Shown here: positions 44,515 to 53,031 of the stretch, one piece after another
Layout: the number at the start of each line of letters is the position of its first letter
Numbering within the stretch: the stretch's first letter is position 1
Origin: an uncultured Blastocatellia bacterium
Lineage (GTDB): Bacteria > Acidobacteriota > Blastocatellia > HR10
Length of the DNA stretch: 64,000 bases
Reading direction: 5' to 3'
Assembly (NCBI GenBank): GCA_937934295.1
Contig: CALHAI010000007.1
Span: 1-64,000, forward strand
Position numbers and translations under genes: made by a program
Notes under the pieces: model-generated
What the model was told of the DNA's origin: nothing
The model's input: the letters and a program-made list of their open reading frames with translations, nothing else
Databases searched by the model: none

Positions 44515-45999
44515 TCACGTGGGCTCTCCGAAGGGCCCTTCACAACGGATCACCCGCTCGTACAGCTCCCGATATTGCGCGGCCGAACGATCCCAGGAGA
44601 AATCGGCGCGCATGCCGTTCTCCATGCACGCTCGCCAAAGCGGCGGATCGGCATAGATCTCGAGCGCGCGCTCCAGGGCCGCCAGCAAGTGATCCGCTCG
44701 GTACTCGACGAACTTGAACCCATTCCCCGATCGCGTCGTGGGATCGAACGGCTCGATCGTGTCGTCGAGCCCCCCGGTCGCACGAACGATGGGAACCGTG
44801 CCGTATTTCAAGCTGTAAATCTGATTCAAGCCACACGGCTCATATCGTGAGGGCATCAGGAACATATCGGCTCCGGCCTCGATCTTGTGCGCCAACTCGT
44901 TATGGAATCCCAGATAGACGCCGATGCGATCCGGATGAGCGCGCTGCCAATCTCGAAAGAATTCTTCCAGCTCACGAGCGCCCGATCCAAGCAGAACATA
45001 CACGACGCCAGCCCGCAGGAGCCCGTCGGCCGCTTCGCGCACGAGATCGAATCCCTTTTGCGCGACCAATCGAGAGATCGAGCCGATCACGGGACGCTCC
45101 AGATCCTCCGGCAAGCCCATCGTCCGCAGCAGATCAGCCTTGCAGAGGCGCTTCCCGCTCATGTCCTCCAGTGAGTAAGGCGCGACGATGAACGGATCAG
45201 TGGCCGGATTCCACTCCTCGTAATCCACGCCGTTGAGGATACCGACAAGCCGCATCGCGCGCGCCCGCAGCAGTCCATCCAAGCCGTATCCGTACTCCGG
45301 CGTTTGAATCTCCTCGGCGTACTTCCGGCTCACCGTCGAAATCGCCGTCGCGAAGACGATCCCGGCCTTCATGGCGCTCGCCTGGCCGTAAAACTCGATC
45401 CCCCCCTCGGTTCGATAGACCTCCGGACTCAGCCCGAACCGCTCAAGGAGCGTCGGAGAGAAGAGCCCCTGATAGCCGATATTGTGAATGGTGAAGAGCG
45501 TCTTCGTCCGCTGGAGGCGCGGCTCCTCGCGATACGCTGTCCGGAGATAGAGGGGGATGAACCCCGTCTGCCAATCGTTGCAGTGGATGAGGTGCGGAGG
45601 AGGATCCAGACGCCGCGCCCACTCGATCACCGCGCGCGAGAAGAAGGCATAGCGTTCGACATTATCGGGATACTCCTCGTTCGGATTGGGGCCGTAAATT
45701 CCCGGACGCTCGAAGTACTCCGGCGCATCCACGAAATAAAAGGGGACCCCCTTGTACTCATCGGCGTAGATGGCGGCCACCTTCGTCCCGAAGGCGAAGG
45801 GGACGTCCACGCGCTCGTCCACGCAGCGGCCAACGGCGCCCGCTCGTTCCCCCCGATAGCGCGGGAGGATAACCTTCACCTCCACGTCCAATTTCGCGAG
45901 GGCGCGGGGAAGCGCTCCGGCGACATCCGCTAATCCGCCCGTCTTCGCATAAGGCGCGGCTTCGGAAATGGCGAAGATGACGTGCTGGCGTTCACGCAT
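44515..45999 (-). CDS. glgA: Glycogen synthase (GT5)
   Basis: A 494-residue GT-B glycosyltransferase that extends glycogen from ADP-glucose. The N-terminal nucleotide-sugar loop KTGGLADVAGALPRAL is at about residues 18-33. The C-terminal signature MPSRYEPCGLNQIYSLKYG carries the catalytic Glu region, followed by RATGGLDDTIEPFD. The ATG at 45997-45999 gives family-like length. The frame is open to 46050, but those residues are not conserved. No other glg gene is adjacent; trxA and purA follow on the same strand. Confidence 0.95.
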   Translation of the reverse strand: MRERQHVIFAISEAAPYAKTGGLADVAGALPRALAKLDVEVKVILPRYRGERAGAVGRCVDERVDVPFAFGTKVAAIYADEYKGVPFYFVDAPEYFERPGIYGPNPNEEYPDNVERYAFFSRAVIEWARRLDPPPHLIHCNDWQTGFIPLYLRTAYREEPRLQRTKTLFTIHNIGYQGLFSPTLLERFGLSPEVYRTEGGIEFYGQASAMKAGIVFATAISTVSRKYAEEIQTPEYGYGLDGLLRARAMRLVGILNGVDYEEWNPATDPFIVAPYSLEDMSGKRLCKADLLRTMGLPEDLERPVIGSISRLVAQKGFDLVREAADGLLRAGVVYVLLGSGARELEEFFRDWQRAHPDRIGVYLGFHNELAHKIEAGADMFLMPSRYEPCGLNQIYSLKYGTVPIVRATGGLDDTIEPFDPTTRSGNGFKFVEYRADHLLAALERALEIYADPPLWRACMENGMRADFSWDRSAAQYRELYERVIRCEGPFGEPT

Positions 46000-46150
46000 C
46001 GTCGAGCCCTCGCGTCTCGCAAAGTAGGTTATGGTAGGCTCTCGGTCCAAGGCTTGTCAAGAACGGAGGATCGGCGCGTTGAGTCTCTTTGCCTGGCTTC
46101 TCCCGTTCATGCTACAACGTCATCTCGGCACAGGAGACGTGCCCGTTTCA

Positions 46151-46984
46151 ATGCGACACGCGCCTCGAAAGCGGAGACGATGGATTCGTCGAGCCCTCGC
46201 GCTGCTTCTGCTGGGAGCCCTCGTCTATCACGGCACGATCCTCGTTCACATCGTTCGCTTCCGAACGGTCGCTCCGAAGATGACGGCCCTCATGCGACAA
46301 CGGGCTGAGGAAGCGCGAGCGCGCGGCCAGATGCCCCAGCGCGTGCACAGGTGGATGCCCTACGAGCGCCTCTCGCCACATCTTGTGCGCGCCGTCCTCG
46401 CGGGCGAAGACCCGCGGTTCTTCGTCCATCATGGCTTCGATTGGGGCCAGATTCGAGAGGCGATCAAGGAAAATCTCGAAGAGGGGGAGATCGTGCGCGG
46501 GGCCTCGACGATCACCCAACAATTGGCGAAGAACCTCTTCCTCTCGACCTCGCGAAATCCCTTGCGCAAGATGCACGAGGCTGTGATCACGGTGGAGCTG
46601 GAGGCGATCCTGGGGAAGCGGCGTATCTTGGAACTCTACCTGAACGTGATCGAGTGGGGGGATGGGATCTACGGGGCAGAGGCCGCCGCACGGCACTATT
46701 TCGGCATCTCGGCCACCCACCTCACGCCGGAGCAGGCGGCTTTCCTAGCGGCGATCATTCCCAATCCCCGTGAGACGTACAACCCGGCCAAGTATCCCGC
46801 CCGCGTCGAACGCCGCCGTCGGATCATCCAACGCCGCATGCGAGAGGTCCTCATCCCCGCGCGATTCCGCACCATGAGGGCTGCGAAAGTTCCCCCAGCT
46901 CTTCTCACCTTGACTCAGAGCGGCATCGCAGGTATGCTTTCTTGTTCGTCAATGGGATGTTTGGGATGTGGAGTTTGCCGGTGA
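46151..46984 (+). CDS. mtgA: Monofunctional biosynthetic peptidoglycan transglycosylase (GT51)
   Basis: A 277-residue inner membrane enzyme that polymerises lipid II into glycan strands in the periplasm. A basic N-terminus and one transmembrane helix (about 13-34) precede the GT51 domain with EDPRFFVHHGFDW (86-98, catalytic Glu) and RGASTITQQLAKN (116-128). The ATG at 46151 was chosen because it gives the standard start just before the membrane helix; the frame is open to 46031. The last 20 residues are odd: they contain four closely spaced cysteines (265, 270, 273, 276) not expected in MtgA, suggesting a recent C-terminal extension. Confidence 0.88.
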   Translation: MRHAPRKRRRWIRRALALLLLGALVYHGTILVHIVRFRTVAPKMTALMRQRAEEARARGQMPQRVHRWMPYERLSPHLVRAVLAGEDPRFFVHHGFDWGQIREAIKENLEEGEIVRGASTITQQLAKNLFLSTSRNPLRKMHEAVITVELEAILGKRRILELYLNVIEWGDGIYGAEAAARHYFGISATHLTPEQAAFLAAIIPNPRETYNPAKYPARVERRRRIIQRRMREVLIPARFRTMRAAKVPPALLTLTQSGIAGMLSCSSMGCLGCGVCR

Positions 46985-47174
46985 AGGGATCGCAGGTGTC
47001 GGTGACCTGACACGCTCGACGCCCTGACGGCAAGAGATCGGGCGCTTCGACTGGTCGCAAGATCCGCCGAGGTCCCCGTTTTGATGCTCAGAAGCCCCGC
47101 GCGCAGAGCGCGAAGCCGTTGTGTTTCTTCCGCCCTGCTTCGGTGGCTTCCAAGAACGATGCAGAGGAGACCGT

Positions 47175-47522
47175 ATGTCCGTGAAACTGTATGTTGGGAA
47201 TTTGCCCTACAGCGTGACGAGCGAGGACTTGGAAGACCTCTTCAGGCCCTTTGGTCCCGTGCTCTCCAGTCATGTGATCACCGACCGGATCACTGGGCGC
47301 TCTCGGGGATTTGGATTCGTCGAACTCGCTTCCGCCGAGGCGGCCGAAGCCGCCATCAGTCAGTTGAATCAGCGGGAGTATGAAGGTCGTACGTTGATCG
47401 TGAACGAAGCTCGGCCCAGGCCAGAACGCTCCTCGAATCAATTCGGGTACGATCGCGGAGGTGGTCCCTCTCGCGGTGGGCGTCGTCCGCCGCGGGGATC
47501 GGGCCGATCTCCCCGATGGTGA
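47175..47522 (+). CDS. RRM-domain RNA-binding protein with Arg/Gly-rich tail
   Basis: A 115-residue single-RRM protein. RNP2 is KLYVGNL (4-10) and RNP1 is RGFGFVEL (44-51), both with the aromatic residues that stack on RNA. A tail of about 35 residues is rich in Arg, Gly, Pro and Ser (GGGPSRGGRRPPRGSG), like the RGG tails of glycine-rich RNA-binding proteins. Bacterial members are often cold induced and bind single-stranded RNA as chaperones; induction here is not shown. The ATG follows AGAGGAGACCGT. The 190-nt region upstream could hold a regulatory leader but no defined structure was identified. Confidence 0.88.
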   Translation: MSVKLYVGNLPYSVTSEDLEDLFRPFGPVLSSHVITDRITGRSRGFGFVELASAEAAEAAISQLNQREYEGRTLIVNEARPRPERSSNQFGYDRGGGPSRGGRRPPRGSGRSPRW

Positions 47523-47660
47523 GGATCGGCCGAGGGGCTGCGCGCTTCTGAAGGAGCATAAGGCCCCTTCTCGATACCGCGCGCGAGCTCACAGAGCGAG
47601 ATCCCGCTCTCCTCGCCAAGGAGAAGTATACCCCTAGGCGGGCCTCGAAACACCGCATCG

Positions 47661-47688
47661 TTGACACAATCGTTCGCACGGTGATACC
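47661..47688 (+). promoter_or_regulatory. Putative promoter of grpE
   Basis: TTGACA at 47661-47666 is followed 16 bp later by GATACC (47683-47688), a poor -10. The ribosome binding site GGAGGGGGGAT precedes the ATG at 47713. No CIRCE-type inverted repeat was seen. Confidence 0.35.
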
Positions 47689-47712
47689 CTTTAGAGGTAT
47701 TGGAGGGGGGAT

Positions 47713-48432
47713 ATGGAGAAGCCGAACGTGCGACGTATCCCAATCCGTTTCAGTGAAGACTACGCGGAAGCTGAGCATCCGGTGCGCCCGTCCGAAGGAC
47801 TGTCGACGACGCGCGATACGACCGAGCCGGAAGCGGTAGAGCTCGGGGCGACGATTCGTGATCTCGGCCAGGAGCTGCTGGAGTCATCTCCCGAACCGAC
47901 ACCAGCGCCAGCGGAAGTGGAGTCTGAGATCGCCCGGTGGCGGCAGGAGAAAGAAGTTCTGTATGATCGGTTGGTACGCCTGGCTGCTGAATTCGATAAC
48001 TACCGAAAACGCATCGAGCGCGAGCGGGAGCGCATGCGAGAGGACGCGCTGGCCGAAGTCTTGACCGAATTCCTCCCCATCGTGGACGACTTCGAGCGCG
48101 CTTTAGAGGGGGCTGAACTGGTGCGCGACACGAATGGCTTGCTGCACGGGCTCCGTATGATCCACCGCCGACTCCTGGAACTGCTCGCCCGGTTCAACGT
48201 GCGCCCTATCGAGGCGATCGGACGCCGCTTCGACCCTACGCGCCACGAGGCCTTTGCTGTTGAACCCACAGACGAATTCGAGGAGAACACGATCCTGGAC
48301 GAATATCAGCGCGGCTATCTGATGGGCGATCGCTTACTGCGTCCGGCGCGCGTCAAGGTGGCCGTGCGCCCTGCGTCAGATGCCCTGCACCGGCGGCGCC
48401 GCGAGGTTCCGGAGGATCAAAACGGGCCGTGA
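47713..48432 (+). CDS. grpE: GrpE, nucleotide exchange factor of DnaK
   Basis: A 239-residue cochaperone that releases ADP from DnaK. Residues about 75-115 form the long dimerising helix (EKEVLYDRLVRLAAEFDNYRKR-like, with the conserved EFDNYRKR), followed by FLPIVDDFERAL and the beta-wing region ending RRFDPTRHEAF and GYLMGDRLLRPARVKV. The N-terminal 70 residues are acidic and probably disordered. dnaK, dnaJ and hrcA are not nearby. It is convergent with cinA. Confidence 0.94.
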   Translation: MEKPNVRRIPIRFSEDYAEAEHPVRPSEGLSTTRDTTEPEAVELGATIRDLGQELLESSPEPTPAPAEVESEIARWRQEKEVLYDRLVRLAAEFDNYRKRIERERERMREDALAEVLTEFLPIVDDFERALEGAELVRDTNGLLHGLRMIHRRLLELLARFNVRPIEAIGRRFDPTRHEAFAVEPTDEFEENTILDEYQRGYLMGDRLLRPARVKVAVRPASDALHRRRREVPEDQNGP

Positions 48433-48496
48433 TGTGAGGAGAGTTCGCGCCTGCGGCGCCATGATAGCGTTCCCCGCACGATCGAAGGGCGTGGTC

Positions 48497-49747
48497 CTAC
48501 AGCACGCGTTCGTACAGCAGGGCGAGGGCCGCTTGAGCCGCCAGCTCCCGAATGCGGGCACGATCTCCGGGAAACCAATGGCGATGGCTTTCGACGTGCA
48601 CATCATCGGCCAGCGCGATGAAGACGAGTCCCACGGGTTTCTCCGGCGTCCCACCCTGGGGTCCCGCAAGCCCGGTGATGGCCATGCCCATCGTCGTCGC
48701 CAACTGCACCTTCACCCGTTGGGCCATCGCTTCGGCAACCTCCGCGCTGACCGCTCCGTGCGTCGCGAGCAGATCGGCTGGAATGCCTAAAAGCGCTGTC
48801 TTCGCCTCATCCGAATATGCGGTGATCCCACCGCGGAAATAGCGCGAGCTGCCGGGGACATTGGTGAGCCGCTTGGCGACGAGACCGCCGGTCACGCTCT
48901 CGGCAACGGCGATCGTATAGCGTTTGATCAGACAGAGGCGTCCGATCACCTCCTCGAGCGATTCGCCGCGAGTCGTGAAGACGCGCGCGCCCAGCGCCCG
49001 CTCGATGCGATCCGACACCTCATTGAGGCGCGCTTCGATCTCCTCCTCGGTCGTCCCGACAGCCGTGAGATGGATCTCGATCCCGCTGGTGGTCGCCAAG
49101 ATGGTCGTTCGCGGATTCGCGTACTGCGTGTAGATCGGCGCGATCGCCTGGTCCACAGCGGATTCACTCATGCCGGCGACCCGCAGCGTGCGGTATCCGA
49201 TCTTGAGCCCACCGGCCAGAGGCTCCAGCAGCGGCATGACCTCACTCTCGAACATGGCTTGCATCTCCGAGGGAGGCCCAGGCAAAGCGACGAGCACGCG
49301 CCCTTGCTGTTCGAGGAACATCCCCGGAGCTGTGCCGTACCGATTCTCGAGTACGATCGCCCCCTCCAGCACAAGCGCTTGCCGCTCGTTGATCTTCGGC
49401 ATCACGAGCCCGCGGCTGGCGAACCGCGCCCGAATGCGCTCGAGGACTTGTTCATCGAGCGTGAGTCCCCGCCCGAGCGCGCGCGCGAGCGCTTTTCGCG
49501 TCACGTCGTCCTCAGTCGGCCCCAATCCTCCAGTCAGGATGAGGATTTCCGAGCGAGCCAGCGCTTCGCGAATGAGGCGTTCCAAGAGGGCTTCGTCATC
49601 GCCGACGATCGTCTTCACCACCACCTCGATCCCGAGCGCGTTCAACCGCTCGGTGAGCCACAGCGAATTCGTATCCACTCGAAACGGCGTCAGAAGCTCC
49701 GATCCGACGGCGATGATCTCCGCTTGGCGCGGTCGCTCCGCTCGCAT
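48497..49747 (-). CDS. cinA: CinA-like nicotinamide-nucleotide amidase/MoaB-type protein
   Basis: A 416-residue two-domain protein. The N-terminal MoaB/COG1058 domain (about 1-170) starts AEIIAVGSELL and contains TGGLGPTEDDVTRKAL. The C-terminal CinA domain (about 255-416) has VAESVTGGLVAKRLT and GLAGPQGGTPEKPVGLV, the region of the NMN amidase active site. Family members recycle NMN and remove toxic pyridine nucleotides. The ATG at 49745-49747 follows GAGGGAGGGCTG. It is the last gene of a run rimO-pgpA-cinA, 19 nt after pgpA. Confidence 0.92.
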   Translation of the reverse strand: MRAERPRQAEIIAVGSELLTPFRVDTNSLWLTERLNALGIEVVVKTIVGDDEALLERLIREALARSEILILTGGLGPTEDDVTRKALARALGRGLTLDEQVLERIRARFASRGLVMPKINERQALVLEGAIVLENRYGTAPGMFLEQQGRVLVALPGPPSEMQAMFESEVMPLLEPLAGGLKIGYRTLRVAGMSESAVDQAIAPIYTQYANPRTTILATTSGIEIHLTAVGTTEEEIEARLNEVSDRIERALGARVFTTRGESLEEVIGRLCLIKRYTIAVAESVTGGLVAKRLTNVPGSSRYFRGGITAYSDEAKTALLGIPADLLATHGAVSAEVAEAMAQRVKVQLATTMGMAITGLAGPQGGTPEKPVGLVFIALADDVHVESHRHWFPGDRARIRELAAQAALALLYERVL

Positions 49748-49766
49748 CAGCCCTCCCTCACGAGAG

Positions 49767-50306
49767 CTATCGCGCAAGAAGCAGGGCGACGTGGGTCGCG
49801 AGCCCCGCATATCCCCCCGCCAACACATCGTCCGCCATGATCCCGACGCCCGACGCCCACCGCTCGACCCGCCGAATGGGATACGGCTTCCAAATATCGA
49901 ACAGGCGAAAGAAGACGAAGCTCACACCGATCACGCCCCATCGCGGCCCTTCTTCTCCAGTCCCGAAAACGATCGCCAGCGCCAGATATTGCCCGACGAT
50001 CTCATCAATGACGATCTGCGGTGGATCGGCTCGCTCGAAACTCCGGCACGCGCGGGAAGACGCCCACAGGCCGATGCCCAAGAGGATGCTGACGACAATC
50101 CACTCCACAGCTCTCGCCCCAAAGGCGCGCTCTGCGAACAGGCTGCCCACGAAGAGCCCGACACCCAGAAATGCGCCGACCGTCCCCGGCGCGATCGGCG
50201 CGAGACCACTTCCCCCTCCCGTGGCGATCCACCAGGCGAGGCGGTCTCCAAGGGAGAGCTGAACCGGTGCTCGCTCGACGCTCTCTGACTCAACGCGCGT
50301 TCTCAT
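49767..50306 (-). CDS. pgpA: Phosphatidylglycerophosphatase A
   Basis: A 179-residue inner membrane phosphatase that dephosphorylates phosphatidylglycerol phosphate. The family pattern is visible: ATGGGSGLAPIAPGTVG near the N-terminus (about 28-44), DPPQIVIDEIVGQYLAL with the conserved acidic pair, FFRLFDIWKPYPIR, and GVGIMADDVLAGGYAG near the C-terminus (about 153-168). Three to four hydrophobic helices separate them. Its start lies 17 nt inside the end of rimO, so the genes are probably coupled. Confidence 0.92.
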   Translation of the reverse strand: MRTRVESESVERAPVQLSLGDRLAWWIATGGGSGLAPIAPGTVGAFLGVGLFVGSLFAERAFGARAVEWIVVSILLGIGLWASSRACRSFERADPPQIVIDEIVGQYLALAIVFGTGEEGPRWGVIGVSFVFFRLFDIWKPYPIRRVERWASGVGIMADDVLAGGYAGLATHVALLLAR

Positions 50307-51690
50307 GGCACACCCGTCCGATCAGATCATATCCAAGGGCGTCGAGGATTTCGACCCGCACGAATTCCCCTGGCTGAGGCGGCCGCTCCGCCTCCCCCAC
50401 ATCGAGGATCACGCCCCCGTCAATCTCCGGCGCTTGCGTGGCCATGCGCCCTCGCAACACAAGCGGCGTCGCCACACGATCGCCCGACGGAGGTGCGCCC
50501 ACCCCAACATACCCCTCGACCAAGACCTCGACGGTCCGTCCGATCCATCGCCGATGCCGCCGCTGCGCGATCCGTTCCACCTCGCGAAGGAGCTGCCGCT
50601 GACGCGCGCGCGCCACGGACGATGGGACTCTCCCCGCCAGCGCATGGGCCGCCGTCCCCTCCTCATCCGAATAGAGGAATACCCCCGCATAATCGAACTC
50701 CATCACCCGGCAGAAGTCGAGCAGCTCGCGAAAATCCCGCTCCGTCTCTCCCGGGAACCCCACGATGAACGTCGTGCGCACGGCCGCCTCCGGGAGGCGA
50801 CGACGAATGCGTTCGATCAGGCGTTCGAGCGAGCGCCGCGTTCCCCCGCGGCGCATAGCGCGCAGCAGACGCGCACTCACATGCTGCAAGGGGATGTCGA
50901 AGTAAGCGCAGACCTTCTCTTCGCTGGCGACGGTCTCGATCAAGGCATCGCTCACATGATTCGGATAGGCGTAGAGGAAGCGGATCCATCGAGGCCCTTC
51001 GATGCGCGCCAGCGCGCGCAGAAGCGCGACCAGCCCCTCTCGCATCCCCATATCCACACCATAGTGCGTCGTGTCCTGCGCGACCAGAACCAGCTCCCGA
51101 ACGCCACGCGCGGCCAACGCCTCGGCTTCTTTGAAGATGACCTCCATCGGGCGGCTCCGAAAGGGACCACGCAACCTCGGGATGATGCAAAAGGAACAGC
51201 CGTGATCGCAACCTTCGGCGATCTTGAGATAGGCCGTGTGGCGCGGTGTCGTCACCAGACGCGGATACGCGGGGCCCTCCACATACCGAGACGCGATCTC
51301 CGACGAGAGGATTGGCAAGGAGCGCTTCCGACGCTTTCCAGCGCCCTCGCGGCAGACCTCGACGATGCGCTCCAGCTCTCGCGTCCCCAAGATGGCGTCC
51401 ACCTCCGGCAATGCGCGCCGCAACGGATCCCCATAGCGCTCGACCAGACACCCCGTGACGATGAGCTGGCGACACCGCCCGCGCTCCTTCCACCGCGCCA
51501 TCTCCACGATCGTCTCAATCGACTCTCGCCGGGCCGGATCAATGAAGGCGCACGTGTTCACGATGAGGATCTCCGCGTCCTCCGCCCGTGCCGTGAGCGC
51601 GAACCCCTCGCGCACGAGCCATCCCATCATGACCTCGCTATCGACGAGGTTCTTCGGACAGCCGAGACTCACCACGCCGACTTTCGCCAT
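50290..51690 (-). CDS. rimO: Ribosomal protein S12 methylthiotransferase RimO
   Basis: A 466-residue methylthiotransferase that adds a methylthio group to an Asp of ribosomal protein S12. The UPF0004 domain begins KVGVVSLGCPKNLVDSEVMMG with the first cluster cysteine. The radical SAM cluster motif CDHGCSFCIIPRLRG (around residue 160) is the RimO version, distinct from MiaB. A C-terminal TRAM domain ends the protein. The start MAKVGVV fits the family; the frame is open upstream to 51852 but would overlap the ROK gene region. It is divergent from the ROK regulator. Confidence 0.92.
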   Translation of the reverse strand: MAKVGVVSLGCPKNLVDSEVMMGWLVREGFALTARAEDAEILIVNTCAFIDPARRESIETIVEMARWKERGRCRQLIVTGCLVERYGDPLRRALPEVDAILGTRELERIVEVCREGAGKRRKRSLPILSSEIASRYVEGPAYPRLVTTPRHTAYLKIAEGCDHGCSFCIIPRLRGPFRSRPMEVIFKEAEALAARGVRELVLVAQDTTHYGVDMGMREGLVALLRALARIEGPRWIRFLYAYPNHVSDALIETVASEEKVCAYFDIPLQHVSARLLRAMRRGGTRRSLERLIERIRRRLPEAAVRTTFIVGFPGETERDFRELLDFCRVMEFDYAGVFLYSDEEGTAAHALAGRVPSSVARARQRQLLREVERIAQRRHRRWIGRTVEVLVEGYVGVGAPPSGDRVATPLVLRGRMATQAPEIDGGVILDVGEAERPPQPGEFVRVEILDALGYDLIGRVCHENAR

Positions 51691-51802
51691 ACCCGGGCAT
51701 GGTAAATCGAATCGCGCCGCCATGTAAAGAGGGCGCTCGGGCCGCAGGTGACGGAAGGGCTTGACATGGGGGCGAATGTTTATTAACTTCTTGAACAAAG
51801 TC

Positions 51803-53017
51803 ATGGGCGAGCACGGGTACAAGTCGACAGCTGCCGCGATGGGCCCGGCCAATCATGGGCTCCTCAAGCGGTTGAACATGCTCGCGCTGCTGGAGCTGGT
51901 GCGGGCGTCAGGGAAGACCTCGCGGGCGGAGCTGGCGCGCCGTTCAGGCCTGAGCCCGCCGGCTGTCTCCGCGCTGGTGGCGAAGTTGGTGCACGCCGGA
52001 CTTCTTGTCGAGGAAGGCACGGGCGAATCGTGTGGGGGACGACCGCCGACGCTCTTGCGCTTCAACGCGCGCTTCGGATATGTGCTCGGTGCGGATCTGG
52101 GGGGGACGCGCGTGCGCATTGCCCTGGCGGACCTCAATGGCGATCTCCTCGCGCAATCGGAAGAGCCGACGCGAAAGGCACCGCCTTATGTGCGCACTGT
52201 CCTTGAGCAGATCGTCCGGCTCAGCCGCCAGCTCGTTGAGACGACGGGCGTGCGATGGCGTCAGGTGAAAGCGATGGCCATCGGTGCTCCCGGCATCACT
52301 GATGTTGAGAGCGGCCTCGTCCGCCACGCGCCGAATCTCCCGGGCTGGCGCGATGTCCCGCTGCGCCGGCTGCTGGAAGGAGCGCTGCGCCTCCCCGTTC
52401 ACGTGGACAATGACGTGAACATGGCCGTCTTGGGCGAGCATTGGCGCGGAGCGGCCCAAGGACGCCAGAACGTCATCTTCATCGCCATTGGAGCGGGGAT
52501 CGGGGCTGGTCTCCTCATCAATGGGACGCTCTATCGCGGCGCGACTCATGCGGCCGGAGAAGTCGGCTATATGCTCCTTGATCCGAAGGCCATCTGGCAG
52601 GAATTTCGCGAGTTGGGATTTCTGGAGCTGCGTGCTTCCGGACCGGCCCTGGTGGCTCGCGCCCGTCACCTGATGCAGCGCCCGCGGCTTTCAAGCGCCA
52701 AGGCTATTTTCGAAGCCGCGCGTCAGGGTGATGCCACAGCCGGACGCGTGGTGGAAGAAGCGATCGAGTACCTCGGTACAGCCGTCGCTAATCTGGCCAC
52801 GGTGCTCGATCCGGAGATGATCGTGCTCGGTGGGGGGGTGAGCCTCGCTGGGGAGATACTCATCGAACCTATTCGAGCGGTTATCGAACGAACCGTTCCG
52901 ACCAAACCGGCCGTTGTCGTCTCGGCGTTGAGGGATCGCGCGCAACTCTATGGCGCCATCTTCTCGGCCCTGCAGCTTGTCGAGCGACAACTCGCCGATT
53001 TGGTCTCGCGACTTTAA
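51803..53017 (+). CDS. ROK-family transcriptional regulator
   Basis: A 404-residue NagC/XylR-type protein. A winged helix-turn-helix (about 38-70, SRAELARRSGLSPPAVSALVAKL) binds DNA, and the ROK sugar-kinase-like domain follows with DLGGTRVRIALAD (98-110) and VHVDNDVNMAVLGEHW. The usual zinc site of ROK proteins (CxCGxxGC) is absent, and the conserved ExGH reads EVGYM, so the sugar-sensing site is altered. It lies 14 nt upstream of a receptor gene and probably regulates its own operon. The ATG at 51803 was chosen; ATG 51839 is an alternative. The TTG at 51761 coincides with a TTGACA -35-like box and is not a likely start. Confidence 0.85.
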   Translation: MGEHGYKSTAAAMGPANHGLLKRLNMLALLELVRASGKTSRAELARRSGLSPPAVSALVAKLVHAGLLVEEGTGESCGGRPPTLLRFNARFGYVLGADLGGTRVRIALADLNGDLLAQSEEPTRKAPPYVRTVLEQIVRLSRQLVETTGVRWRQVKAMAIGAPGITDVESGLVRHAPNLPGWRDVPLRRLLEGALRLPVHVDNDVNMAVLGEHWRGAAQGRQNVIFIAIGAGIGAGLLINGTLYRGATHAAGEVGYMLLDPKAIWQEFRELGFLELRASGPALVARARHLMQRPRLSSAKAIFEAARQGDATAGRVVEEAIEYLGTAVANLATVLDPEMIVLGGGVSLAGEILIEPIRAVIERTVPTKPAVVVSALRDRAQLYGAIFSALQLVERQLADLVSRL

Positions 53018-53031
53018 AGTGAGGAGGGGAT

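Noticed and set aside
51761-51802. TTG start giving the ROK regulator 14 more residues
   Set aside because: The TTG is the first triplet of a TTGACA box and has no ribosome binding site; the extra residues do not look like ROK proteins.
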